Below are positions 14,450-21,476 of a DNA stretch of 23,449 nt, one piece after another. The notes under the pieces were generated by a model that worked only from the letters and a program-made list of their open reading frames with translations, ran no database searches and had not been told where the DNA came from. Both the position numbers and the translations under genes were made by a program. Origin of the DNA: Lutibacter sp. (GTDB taxonomy: Bacteria; Bacteroidota; Bacteroidia; Flavobacteriales; Flavobacteriaceae); NCBI RefSeq assembly GCF_021647475.1, contig NZ_JAKIUR010000042.1, forward strand, positions 1 through 23,449, in the 5' to 3' direction. Position 1 is the first letter of the stretch; every line of letters starts with the position of its first letter.

Positions 14450-15223
14450 ATGTTAGATTTTTTAGACTTTTCTTTCCTAAATGCTTTAGACATACTACTG
14501 GTTGCAATTTTATTATATTATATATATAAATTATTAAAAGGAACTGTAGCTATTAATATTTTTATTGGAATAACTTTAGTGGTTTTAATTTGGAAAATTA
14601 CGCAAGCCTTACACATGGAAATGTTAAGTGGTTTACTAGGCACATTAATTAGTGTTGGAGCAATTGCTATTTTAATAGTTTTTCAACCTGAAGTAAGAAA
14701 ATTTTTATTAATGCTTGGTTCTACTAATTTTACACATCGGCGCAATTTTTTAAAACAATTAAAATTTTTGCAAAGTGAAATTATAAATCCTATGGATGTT
14801 GAATCAATAATTTCAGCCTGCGAATATTTAGCCGATAAAAAAATGGGAGCAATTATTGTTTTAGAAAGAAATCAGAGTCTGGATTTTGTAAAATCAACTG
14901 GGGACGCTATGAGTGCAGAAGTAAATAAACCAATTTTAGAAAGCATTTTTTACAAAAATAGTCCATTGCATGATGGTGCCGTTATTATTAAAGAAAATTT
15001 GATTATAGCTACTCGTATTGTATTACCGCTTTCACAAAAACAGCTACCTGCTCATTTTGGATTAAGACACAGAGCAGCTGTAGGAATTACCGAAAAAACC
15101 GATGCCTTATGTTTAGTAGTTTCCGAAGAAACTAGTAAAATAACTTACTTTAACGATGGTGAATTTGTACTATTTAAATCTAACAAAGAACTTGTCGAAA
15201 TTATTAGATATGATTTAAATTAG
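14450..15223 (+). CDS. cdaA: Diadenylate cyclase CdaA
   Basis: This 257-residue protein makes cyclic di-AMP from two ATP. Three N-terminal hydrophobic segments (about 10-90) anchor it in the inner membrane. The DisA_N catalytic domain (about 100-255) carries the two signature motifs: DGAVII (Asp175-Gly176-Ala177) and RHRAAVG (Arg206-His207-Arg208), with LVVSEETSKI following. In Firmicutes cdaA is linked to glmM and cdaR. In Bacteroidota, from general knowledge, folP is the common neighbour, as here. No CdaR-like gene is seen; the unknown lipoprotein upstream occupies a comparable regulatory position only by location. Its stop overlaps that of the convergent ABC exporter gene. Confidence 0.95.
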   Translation: MLDFLDFSFLNALDILLVAILLYYIYKLLKGTVAINIFIGITLVVLIWKITQALHMEMLSGLLGTLISVGAIAILIVFQPEVRKFLLMLGSTNFTHRRNFLKQLKFLQSEIINPMDVESIISACEYLADKKMGAIIVLERNQSLDFVKSTGDAMSAEVNKPILESIFYKNSPLHDGAVIIKENLIIATRIVLPLSQKQLPAHFGLRHRAAVGITEKTDALCLVVSEETSKITYFNDGEFVLFKSNKELVEIIRYDLN

Positions 15224-16983
15224 GCCACGTTACTTGCAAATTGCATATTATATAAGGTTCTATAATAGCCATTTTTTTGAAGCAATTGTAAATGTGAACC
15301 TTGCTCAACTATTTTTCCTTTATCCATCACTATAATTCTGTCGGCTTTTTTTACCGTTGTTAACCTATGAGCAATTATTATTGAGGTTTGATGTTGAGTT
15401 ATTTTATCTAAAGCTTTTTGAATTAATTTTTCAGAATACGAATCTATAGAGGAAGTTGCTTCATCCAAAATTAAAATACTTGGTTTACTAACATAAGCAC
15501 GTAAAAAAGCAATTAATTGTCTTTGCCCAGAAGACAACATAACTCCCCGTTCTTTTACATTATAATTGTAATTATTAGGTAAACTCATAATAAAATCGTG
15601 AATTCCTATTTCTTTAGCTGCTTTTTTAACTTCATTTAAACTAATAGACAAATCATTTAAAACAATATTATTATAAACAGAATCTGAAAATAAAAATACA
15701 TCTTGTAACACCACTGCAATTTGATTTCTTAAGGATTTTAGTTCGTAATCTTTTATATTAGTTTGGTCAATAGTTATTTCTCCTGAATTTGTTTCGTAAA
15801 ACCTATTTACTAAATTAATAATTGTAGATTTTCCTGCTCCCGTTGCTCCAACAATCGCCACAGTTTCACCAGCATTTACATTAAATGAAACTCCTTTAAG
15901 TACCTCTTCACCTATAATATAGCTAAAATAAACCTCTTTAAAAGATATATTTCCACTAAACCTACTTGCTTCAACTTTTCCTTTATTTTCAATTAAACTT
16001 TCAGTATCAAACACCTCAAAAACCCGATTACCAGCAACCATTCCCATTTGTAATGTATTGAATTTATCTGCAATTTGACGAAGCGGTCGAAATAACATTT
16101 GCGACATCATTATAAAAGCAATAATTTCTCCAACATTTGTAGTGCCTGAGTTAACAATATCCAATCCTCCGTACCAAACCATTAAACCTACTGCAATAGA
16201 AGATAAAATTTCAGCAATAGGGAAAAAGATGGAATAATACCAAACCGTTTTTATATGTGCTTTTTTATGATAATCATTAATTTTTACAAAATTTTCATAT
16301 TCCAATTTTTCACGGTTAAACAACTGAACAATTTTCATTCCTGTAACTCGTTCTTGCACAAAACCATTTAGGTTTGCTACTTGTTTTCTCACTTCTTGAA
16401 AAGCACTTTTTATTGCCATTTGAAATATTTTAGTAGCATAAATTAAAATTGGTAAAATAATAAATGCAATTAAGGCTAGTTTCCAATTCATCCAAAGCAT
16501 AACTATTGCAACCACAATCATTTTTAATAAATCGCTGATAATCATAAACAATCCTTGTCCAAAAAACTGAGCAATAGTTTCAGTATCAGATACTAAGCGT
16601 GTTACCAATTTACCTACAGAAGAATTATCAAAATAGGTCATTTTAAAACCTAACATATGTTTTTGAAGTTCTACTCTTATATCTCTAATTATATGTTGAC
16701 CAAACCAATTAACTTTATAAATAAATACGAATTGTAATATAACTTCAGCAATTAGAAACACAATCATCAATAAAGAAAAATTGAGTATTCCAACTTTATC
16801 TTTATTTTTAAAATAAATATGTACTATTTTTTGTAATAAAATAGGACGAGCCACTGCAACTAATGATAATAAAATAGCAGAAACTATACCTATAATAAAT
16901 TGCATACGATATTTACTTGCAAAACTCATTAAGCGTTTAAAAATATGCATATCAAAAGCTTTTCCTGTTACTTTTTTACTCAT
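15220..16983 (-). CDS. ABC exporter, fused membrane and ATPase domains
   Basis: This 587-residue half-transporter works as a homodimer or with a partner. Six membrane helices occupy residues about 25-295, with the type-1 exporter coupling region GFKMTYFDNSSVGKLVTRLV. The nucleotide-binding domain has Walker A GATGAGKST (379-387), the Q-loop Gln427, a signature of LSSGQ (483-487) instead of the usual LSGGQ, Walker B ILILDE with catalytic Glu508, and the switch His539. It belongs to the MsbA/LmrA-like group. Substrate could be a lipid, peptide or drug and cannot be read from sequence. Its start overlaps the end of truA by eight bases, so the two are co-transcribed. Confidence 0.9.
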   Translation of the reverse strand: MSKKVTGKAFDMHIFKRLMSFASKYRMQFIIGIVSAILLSLVAVARPILLQKIVHIYFKNKDKVGILNFSLLMIVFLIAEVILQFVFIYKVNWFGQHIIRDIRVELQKHMLGFKMTYFDNSSVGKLVTRLVSDTETIAQFFGQGLFMIISDLLKMIVVAIVMLWMNWKLALIAFIILPILIYATKIFQMAIKSAFQEVRKQVANLNGFVQERVTGMKIVQLFNREKLEYENFVKINDYHKKAHIKTVWYYSIFFPIAEILSSIAVGLMVWYGGLDIVNSGTTNVGEIIAFIMMSQMLFRPLRQIADKFNTLQMGMVAGNRVFEVFDTESLIENKGKVEASRFSGNISFKEVYFSYIIGEEVLKGVSFNVNAGETVAIVGATGAGKSTIINLVNRFYETNSGEITIDQTNIKDYELKSLRNQIAVVLQDVFLFSDSVYNNIVLNDLSISLNEVKKAAKEIGIHDFIMSLPNNYNYNVKERGVMLSSGQRQLIAFLRAYVSKPSILILDEATSSIDSYSEKLIQKALDKITQHQTSIIIAHRLTTVKKADRIIVMDKGKIVEQGSHLQLLQKNGYYRTLYNMQFASNVA

Positions 16984-17725
16984 TTATTGTGTTTTTTGGA
17001 TAAGTTATTTTAGTCAAAAATAATCCCTTTGCTGGAACTGAAGATCCCGCATTCTTTCTATTTTTACTTTCAATTATGTTTTTAAAATCATCTAAAGTTA
17101 TTTTTTCTTCACCAACATCTAATAACGTTCCTACAACTGCCCTAACCATGTTTCTTAAAAATCGATTTGCTGTTATTTTAAAAATTAGATTATTTCCTTC
17201 TAAAGTCCATTCAGCATTTAAAATTTTACAATTATAAGTTTTAACATCAGTATTTGAACGAGAAAAACATTTAAAATTTTTATAATCAAACATCAATTTT
17301 GCCGCTTCGTTCATCATATCAATATTAAATCTTTTCTTAATTAATTGCCAAGTAATATCATTCTTAAATGGATTTCTTCCTAAATAAATATGATATTCAT
17401 AACTTCTTGAAATTGCATCAAACCTTGCGTGTAAATTATCATCCGTTTTAAAAATACTATAAATAACAATATCATCGGGTAAAATAGCATTGGCTTTATA
17501 GATAACTTCTTCGGTATTAATTTTACTATTTACATCAAAATGTGCGTAAAATTCAGTTGCATGAACACCAGCATCGGTCCTACCGGCACCAACAACATCA
17601 ATAGTAGGTTTTAATAATGTACTCAAGGTTTTATTAACCAATTCTTGAATAGTAATTGCATTTGGTTGGTATTGCCAACCATGATAATTTGTTCCTTTAT
17701 ATGCAAGTTTAATAAAATATCTCAA
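16976..17725 (-). CDS. truA: tRNA pseudouridine synthase A
   Basis: This enzyme converts uridines 38-40 in the tRNA anticodon arm to pseudouridine. The nucleophile is Asp51 in GAGRTDAGVHA. RYFIKLAYKGTNYHGWQYQP opens the fold, and NRFLRNMVRAVVGTLLDVG forms the C-terminal signature. I place the start at TTG 17725 (249 residues). The family normally begins with (M)RYFIKLAYKG, and an in-frame ATG at 17764 would add 13 atypical residues. That ATG also lies upstream of a perfect TATATTTG -7 box (17758-17751). The gene overlaps the ABC exporter downstream by eight bases. Confidence 0.93.
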   Translation of the reverse strand: MRYFIKLAYKGTNYHGWQYQPNAITIQELVNKTLSTLLKPTIDVVGAGRTDAGVHATEFYAHFDVNSKINTEEVIYKANAILPDDIVIYSIFKTDDNLHARFDAISRSYEYHIYLGRNPFKNDITWQLIKKRFNIDMMNEAAKLMFDYKNFKCFSRSNTDVKTYNCKILNAEWTLEGNNLIFKITANRFLRNMVRAVVGTLLDVGEEKITLDDFKNIIESKNRKNAGSSVPAKGLFLTKITYPKNTINE

Positions 17726-17734
17726 CTGAAATGT

Positions 17735-17758
17735 TACTTTTGTATAATTGCAAATATA
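17735..17758. promoter_or_regulatory. Two opposing -7 boxes facing each other (yfcE-like gene and truA)
   Basis: A plus-strand TACTTTTG lies at 17735-17742 and a minus-strand TATATTTG at 17758-17751. Each is a perfect TAnnTTTG. The plus-strand one would start transcription near 17749 and the minus-strand one near 17744. The two transcripts would overlap at their 5' ends and the promoters could not be occupied together. Neither has a clear -33 element. Confidence 0.35.
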
Positions 17759-17791
17759 CAGCATATTTGTGAGTTGATTTTTAATTATAAA

Positions 17792-18286
17792 ATGAAAAAA
17801 ATTCTTCTTTTATCAGATACTCATAGCTACATAGATAAGCAAATGTTAAAGTATGTAAAACAATGTGATGAAGTTTGGCATGCCGGAGATATTGGTGCTA
17901 TTGAGGTAGTTGATACAATTAAAAAACTTAAACCTCTGCGTGCTGTTTATGGTAATATTGATAATCATATTATTAGAGCAGAATATCCCTTAGATGCTAA
18001 ATTTAACATTGAAGAAGTATCGGTTTGGATAACTCATATTGGTGGTTATCCAAATCATTATAATGCTAGAATTAGAAAAGAAATTCAACTAAATCCTCCT
18101 AAATTATTTATTAGTGGTCATTCGCATATTTTAAAGGTGATGTATGATAAAAAACTGAATATGTTGCATTTAAATCCAGGAGCTGCCGGGAAACATGGTT
18201 TTCACAAAGTTAGAACAATGCTACGATTTCAAATAAATAAAGATAAAATTTCTAATTTAGAAATAATAGAATTTAAAAGACATTAA
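17792..18286 (+). CDS. YfcE/MJ0936-family metallophosphoesterase
   Basis: This is a 164-residue phosphodiesterase of the calcineurin-like fold, starting at ATG 17792. An open frame continues upstream but lacks any family similarity. The metal ligands are evident: SDTH (Asp9, His11), HAGDIG (Asp33), GNIDN (Asn55), THIGG (His82) and GHSH (His110, His112). Members hydrolyse phosphodiesters such as bis-pNPP in vitro; the natural substrate is undefined. The gene is alone, divergent from truA, and converges with the histidine kinase gene with overlapping stop codons. Confidence 0.9.
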   Translation: MKKILLLSDTHSYIDKQMLKYVKQCDEVWHAGDIGAIEVVDTIKKLKPLRAVYGNIDNHIIRAEYPLDAKFNIEEVSVWITHIGGYPNHYNARIRKEIQLNPPKLFISGHSHILKVMYDKKLNMLHLNPGAAGKHGFHKVRTMLRFQINKDKISNLEIIEFKRH

Positions 18287-19992
18287 TAAACTATTGGTAC
18301 TGATATAAATATTCGTGTTCCAGCTTCTGAAGATTTAATATTAATGATTCCATCTAATACAAGAATTCTTGCTTCAATTTGACTAAGCCCAACGCCATCC
18401 TTTCCTCTAATTTTATCAATATCAAATCCAACACCATCATCAAAAACAACTACTTGTAATTTACCATTAAGTTGTTCAAGTTTAACCATTCCATTTTGAG
18501 CATTACTATGTTTTAACATATTATTTACCATCTCGGTAATGATATTAAATATTTTAATTTCAAAATTTTGATTAAAACGAGTAATATTTTTTAAATTTGA
18601 ACTAATATTTAAGGTAGAATTAGAAGTTTTATCACATAAATCTTGAACCGCTGCTGTTAATCCAAATTTTAATAAAGTAGAAGACATTAACTTATGAGAT
18701 AAATCCCTAATTAGAATTGAGGCATCTGAAATAATAGCTTGAGATTTATCAATTTCTTTTGGAGCATTTTCTCCTAATTGCTTTTTACTGGCAAACAAAT
18801 GTAAATTGGCTGCGGATAATAAAGCACTTACATTGTCATGTAAAACTGAGGCTATTTGTTTTCGCTCTTCCAATCTACCATCTAAAGTCGCTGCTAAAAT
18901 TCTAGATTGAGCATCGCTTTTAATTTTTTCAATATTGGCTCTATTCACCAACTGTTCCTGTTCCATTTTAAGAATATAATTCTTTTTGGAAAGCTTATAT
19001 AACTTGTAAAACACATAAACAGCTAACAATAATAAAACAGAAGCTATAATTAATCCTTTAGAAAGTAATTCTGCTTTTAACCGTTTAGACTTTTCAACTT
19101 CAGCTTCTTTTTCCTTTTTAGCAACTTTATATTTTGATGAAATTTTAGCAATTTCCTTATACTTTAATTCTCGCTTTAAGGAATCATCAATAACGGTATA
19201 TTTATCTTGAAATTCAAACGCTTTTTTATAATTGTTTAACCCACTATAAGCATAGGCAATATTAATAAATGCAGATCTTCTCGTTTTTTTATCCAACTCA
19301 TTTTTACCATTTCCTACCAATAAAAGTACTTTTTGAAACATTTTAAGTGCATCTTTATATTTACCTTGCATATAGTAAATACTTCCTAAGTTATTTAAAA
19401 TACCTGCTTCAATTTCTTTATTTCCAAGTATCTTCTGATAATTTGCAGCAATTTTAGAATTAGCAATTGCCTTATCATAATCTTCTTTTAAATAGTAAAT
19501 ACCTGCTAAATTAGCATGTATTTTAGCTTTTAAATCTTCTTTATGTGCTACTTTTTTATTTAGCTCAACAGCTTTTAAGTAGTTTGCCAAAGCACTATCT
19601 ACTTTTGCATCTAATTGAAAATTTCCTCCTTTTTTAAAATAGATGTACTGTAAAGTTTCATAGTCGGTTTTAATTAACGGAATTATGTAATTATAACTTA
19701 AATTAGATTTTTTATAATTTCCATTTTCACGTAAAATATCTGCCAACATTCTGTGACTATTAATAATGGCGAGGGTGTCCTTTTCTGCTTCTACTTCATC
19801 AATTACTTTATACAATTGTTGAATGGCTTCTTCGGTTTTATTCTGGATAATTAATTTCTGAATAAGTTTTAATTTTTGATTTTTTAATTTTATTGGATTT
19901 TGAAAAGCTTCAATTGAATTTTTTGCAGAAATATTACCAATAAAAAATAATCCAATTAAAATAACTAAAAATACTCGTTTTACGAATTTCAT
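18283..19992 (-). CDS. TPR-containing sensor histidine kinase (HisKA_3)
   Basis: This 569-residue protein has a signal peptide (1-23). A periplasmic array of about five tetratricopeptide-like repeats covers residues about 45-265 (ALANYLKAVELNKKVAHKED, LKAKIHANLAGIYYLKEDYD, ILNNLGSIYYMQGKYKDALK). One membrane helix (about 313-331) is followed by a coiled coil. The NarX-type kinase domain has the phospho-acceptor His385 in LEERKQIASVLHDNVSALLS. The HATPase_c domain has an N-box around EMVNNMLKHS and a G-box FDDGVGFDI. It phosphorylates the response regulator encoded 18 bases upstream. This TPR-kinase/LuxR-regulator pairing is common in Bacteroidota; the signal is unknown. Confidence 0.9.
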   Translation of the reverse strand: MKFVKRVFLVILIGLFFIGNISAKNSIEAFQNPIKLKNQKLKLIQKLIIQNKTEEAIQQLYKVIDEVEAEKDTLAIINSHRMLADILRENGNYKKSNLSYNYIIPLIKTDYETLQYIYFKKGGNFQLDAKVDSALANYLKAVELNKKVAHKEDLKAKIHANLAGIYYLKEDYDKAIANSKIAANYQKILGNKEIEAGILNNLGSIYYMQGKYKDALKMFQKVLLLVGNGKNELDKKTRRSAFINIAYAYSGLNNYKKAFEFQDKYTVIDDSLKRELKYKEIAKISSKYKVAKKEKEAEVEKSKRLKAELLSKGLIIASVLLLLAVYVFYKLYKLSKKNYILKMEQEQLVNRANIEKIKSDAQSRILAATLDGRLEERKQIASVLHDNVSALLSAANLHLFASKKQLGENAPKEIDKSQAIISDASILIRDLSHKLMSSTLLKFGLTAAVQDLCDKTSNSTLNISSNLKNITRFNQNFEIKIFNIITEMVNNMLKHSNAQNGMVKLEQLNGKLQVVVFDDGVGFDIDKIRGKDGVGLSQIEARILVLDGIINIKSSEAGTRIFISVPIVY

Positions 19993-20010
19993 TATATTTA
20001 AAAATGAAAA

Positions 20011-20670
20011 TTAAACAATATTGTTTTTAACTGCATAAATAGCTAAACCAACCACATTTTTTACATTTAATTTTGAAATTAAATTTTTCCGATGTGTTTC
20101 AACTGTGTTTATGCTAATATGAAGTAATTTACTAATTTCTTTTGAATTATACTGCTCTGCAATCAATTTTAAAACTTCTATTTCACGTGGAGTTAGTGAA
20201 CTAAAAAAAGCACTTTCACTAGATTCTTTACCATTTTTTACGGATTTTTTGGTAAAGGTAGCAATTAACTTATCTTGGATACTTTTACTAAAATATTGCT
20301 CTCCACTATAAACAGTATTAATTGCTTCAACAATGTTTTCAGCTGCACTATTTTTAGCTAAAAATCCACTAGTGCCAATTTTTAAAACTTCTTTAATAAG
20401 TTTAGTATCATCATAACTAGATAGAACAATAACTTTTTGGTCTATCTTTTTCGTAAAAAAATATTGCAGAACGCCAACACCATCAATTTTTGGCATATTA
20501 ATATCTAAAATTAAGATATCAGCAGTATTATTATAAAACCAATTAATTACATCTTCACCATTTAAGGATTGCCCAACGACTTCAATGTTTTTTTCGGATG
20601 ATAACACTGCTATTATACCATCAATTAAAAGTTGATGATCATCTGCAATATGAACTTTTATCTTTTTCAA
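20011..20670 (-). CDS. NarL/FixJ-type response regulator
   Basis: This 219-residue regulator reads from TTG 20670. The receiver domain begins MKKIKVHIADDHQLLIDGII, with acidic pair Asp10/Asp11, phosphorylation site Asp56 (ILILDINMP) and Lys106. A linker leads to a LuxR-type helix-turn-helix (about 158-215): LTPREIEVLKLIAEQYNSKE, then INTVETHRKNLISKLNV. I see no ATG before residue 59. A second TTG at 20721 would add 17 residues not typical of the family. A perfect TACTTTTG promoter box (20692-20685) lies between the two TTG codons, and AAAAGGG precedes the chosen one. It is translated with the TPR kinase downstream. Its targets are unknown. Confidence 0.88.
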   Translation of the reverse strand: MKKIKVHIADDHQLLIDGIIAVLSSEKNIEVVGQSLNGEDVINWFYNNTADILILDINMPKIDGVGVLQYFFTKKIDQKVIVLSSYDDTKLIKEVLKIGTSGFLAKNSAAENIVEAINTVYSGEQYFSKSIQDKLIATFTKKSVKNGKESSESAFFSSLTPREIEVLKLIAEQYNSKEISKLLHISINTVETHRKNLISKLNVKNVVGLAIYAVKNNIV

Positions 20671-20684
20671 TATTTTCCCTTTTT

Positions 20685-20692
20685 CAAAAGTA
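20685..20692 (-). promoter_or_regulatory. -7 box (TACTTTTG) for the response-regulator operon
   Basis: A perfect TAnnTTTG lies 14 bases before the proposed TTG start at 20670. A TTTTGG lies farther upstream (around 20719) but at a spacing of about 26 bases, longer than usual. If used, the leader would be only about ten bases or fewer. Confidence 0.35.
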
Positions 20693-20739
20693 TGTAAATA
20701 ATTAATCTTAACTATACCCAAAAATAGTGATTTTTTTTA

Positions 20740-20757
20740 ATCACGGTAAACCGTGAT
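20740..20757. repeat. Inverted repeat ATCACGGT-AA-ACCGTGAT
   Basis: An 8-base perfect inverted repeat sits between the terminator of the DUF4293 gene and the promoter of the response-regulator gene. An extra GTGATT at 20727-20732 offers an alternative pairing with AATCAC. It may be an operator of the two-component operon, or a second part of the termination signal. Confidence 0.35.
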
Positions 20758-20761
20758 AATA

Positions 20762-20791
20762 AAAAACCATTTCTTAATAGAAATGGTTTTT
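20762..20791 (-). terminator. Hairpin terminator of the DUF4293 gene
   Basis: A 13-bp stem (AAAAACCATTTCT with AGAAATGGTTTTT) closes a four-base TAAT loop. It is A-rich on one side and T-rich on the other, so it can act in both directions. It lies 30 bases after the DUF4293 stop codon and insulates it from the two-component genes. Confidence 0.85.
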
Positions 20792-20820
20792 ATTGCACTA
20801 AATATACTAAGATGTTAGGT

Positions 20821-21255
20821 TTAACGTAATCTATCAACAGATTTTACAAGCTCTTCATCCTTTTTTATAGCTTTATTAGCTAAAGAGATAACTACTATAG
20901 TTATAATAGGGATTAATAGCCCAATACCTTTCTCAGAAATTTTAATTTCTCCAGATAAGTTTTGTGAAAAATATACGAGAATACCTAATAAAATAAAATT
21001 GATCAAAATAATAATTCGTCCCACTACAAATTGTAATTTTCTATTTTTAAACAGAAAGATATCAATAAAGGACAATAAACCTGAGACAAAAAATAAAATT
21101 GTCACACTTTTTAACAGCAAGTTATTACTAGCAAAAGCATCTAAAACATAAAATTTATCTCCCGCCAAGTTTTTCCATAAATAAACTAAAAAAATTAAGC
21201 CTACAGATAAAAAAGTAGCAAGCAATAAATAAACAGATTGTATTCTTTGAATCAT
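20821..21255 (-). CDS. DUF4293 family membrane protein
   Basis: This 144-residue protein has four hydrophobic helices (about residues 7-27, 47-66, 77-97, 107-128) and a basic/acidic C-terminal tail (NKAIKKDEELVKSVDRLR). It opens with IQRIQSVYLLLATFLSVGLI, the characteristic DUF4293 start. The family is restricted to Bacteroidota and often neighbours rho, as here in divergent orientation. No function is known. A perfect TATTTTTG box lies at 21280-21273, about 18 bases before the start codon. Confidence 0.85.
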   Translation of the reverse strand: MIQRIQSVYLLLATFLSVGLIFLVYLWKNLAGDKFYVLDAFASNNLLLKSVTILFFVSGLLSFIDIFLFKNRKLQFVVGRIIILINFILLGILVYFSQNLSGEIKISEKGIGLLIPIITIVVISLANKAIKKDEELVKSVDRLR

Positions 21256-21272
21256 TTTAAAATAATGTTTGA

Positions 21273-21280
21273 CAAAAATA
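21273..21280 (-). promoter_or_regulatory. -7 box (TATTTTTG) for the DUF4293 gene
   Basis: A perfect TAnnTTTG on the minus strand sits 18 bases before the start codon at 21255. No -33 TTG is visible at normal spacing. Confidence 0.4.
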
Positions 21281-21328
21281 CGGTTTATTTTTAAAGAAAT
21301 AAAAGATTAATTATATAAAATAAATTTA

Positions 21329-21336
21329 TATATTTG
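21329..21336 (+). promoter_or_regulatory. -7 box (TATATTTG) for rho
   Basis: A perfect TAnnTTTG lies about 140 bases before the rho start codon. Transcription from here would give a leader of about 130 bases, most of which is the G-free tract at 21349-21421. No clear -33 element is visible. Confidence 0.4.
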
Positions 21337-21348
21337 CATAACATTGCG

Positions 21349-21421
21349 TATTTAACAAATACATAACTACAACTAAAATAAACTATTTACCACAAAATTT
21401 ATTCACAAATCAATCCTTAAT
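21349..21421 (+). promoter_or_regulatory. G-free, C-containing leader tract upstream of rho (rut-like)
   Basis: Seventy-three consecutive bases contain no G and about 14 C, for example CATAACTACAAC and TTTACCACAAAATTTATTCA. Unstructured RNA with C in excess of G is the known preference of Rho loading sites, and in E. coli the rho leader is attenuated by Rho itself. Autoregulation by premature termination is therefore a reasonable inference here. Confidence 0.45.
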
Positions 21422-21476
21422 GCATATAGGATATTTAAAAAGATTTTTATACAAATTAAAATTATAACTTATTATA

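Noticed and set aside
15486..15538. LSSGQ in place of LSGGQ in the ABC exporter as evidence of inactivity
   Set aside because: Walker A, Walker B with catalytic Glu, Q-loop and switch His are all intact, and Ser in the third signature position occurs in active transporters.
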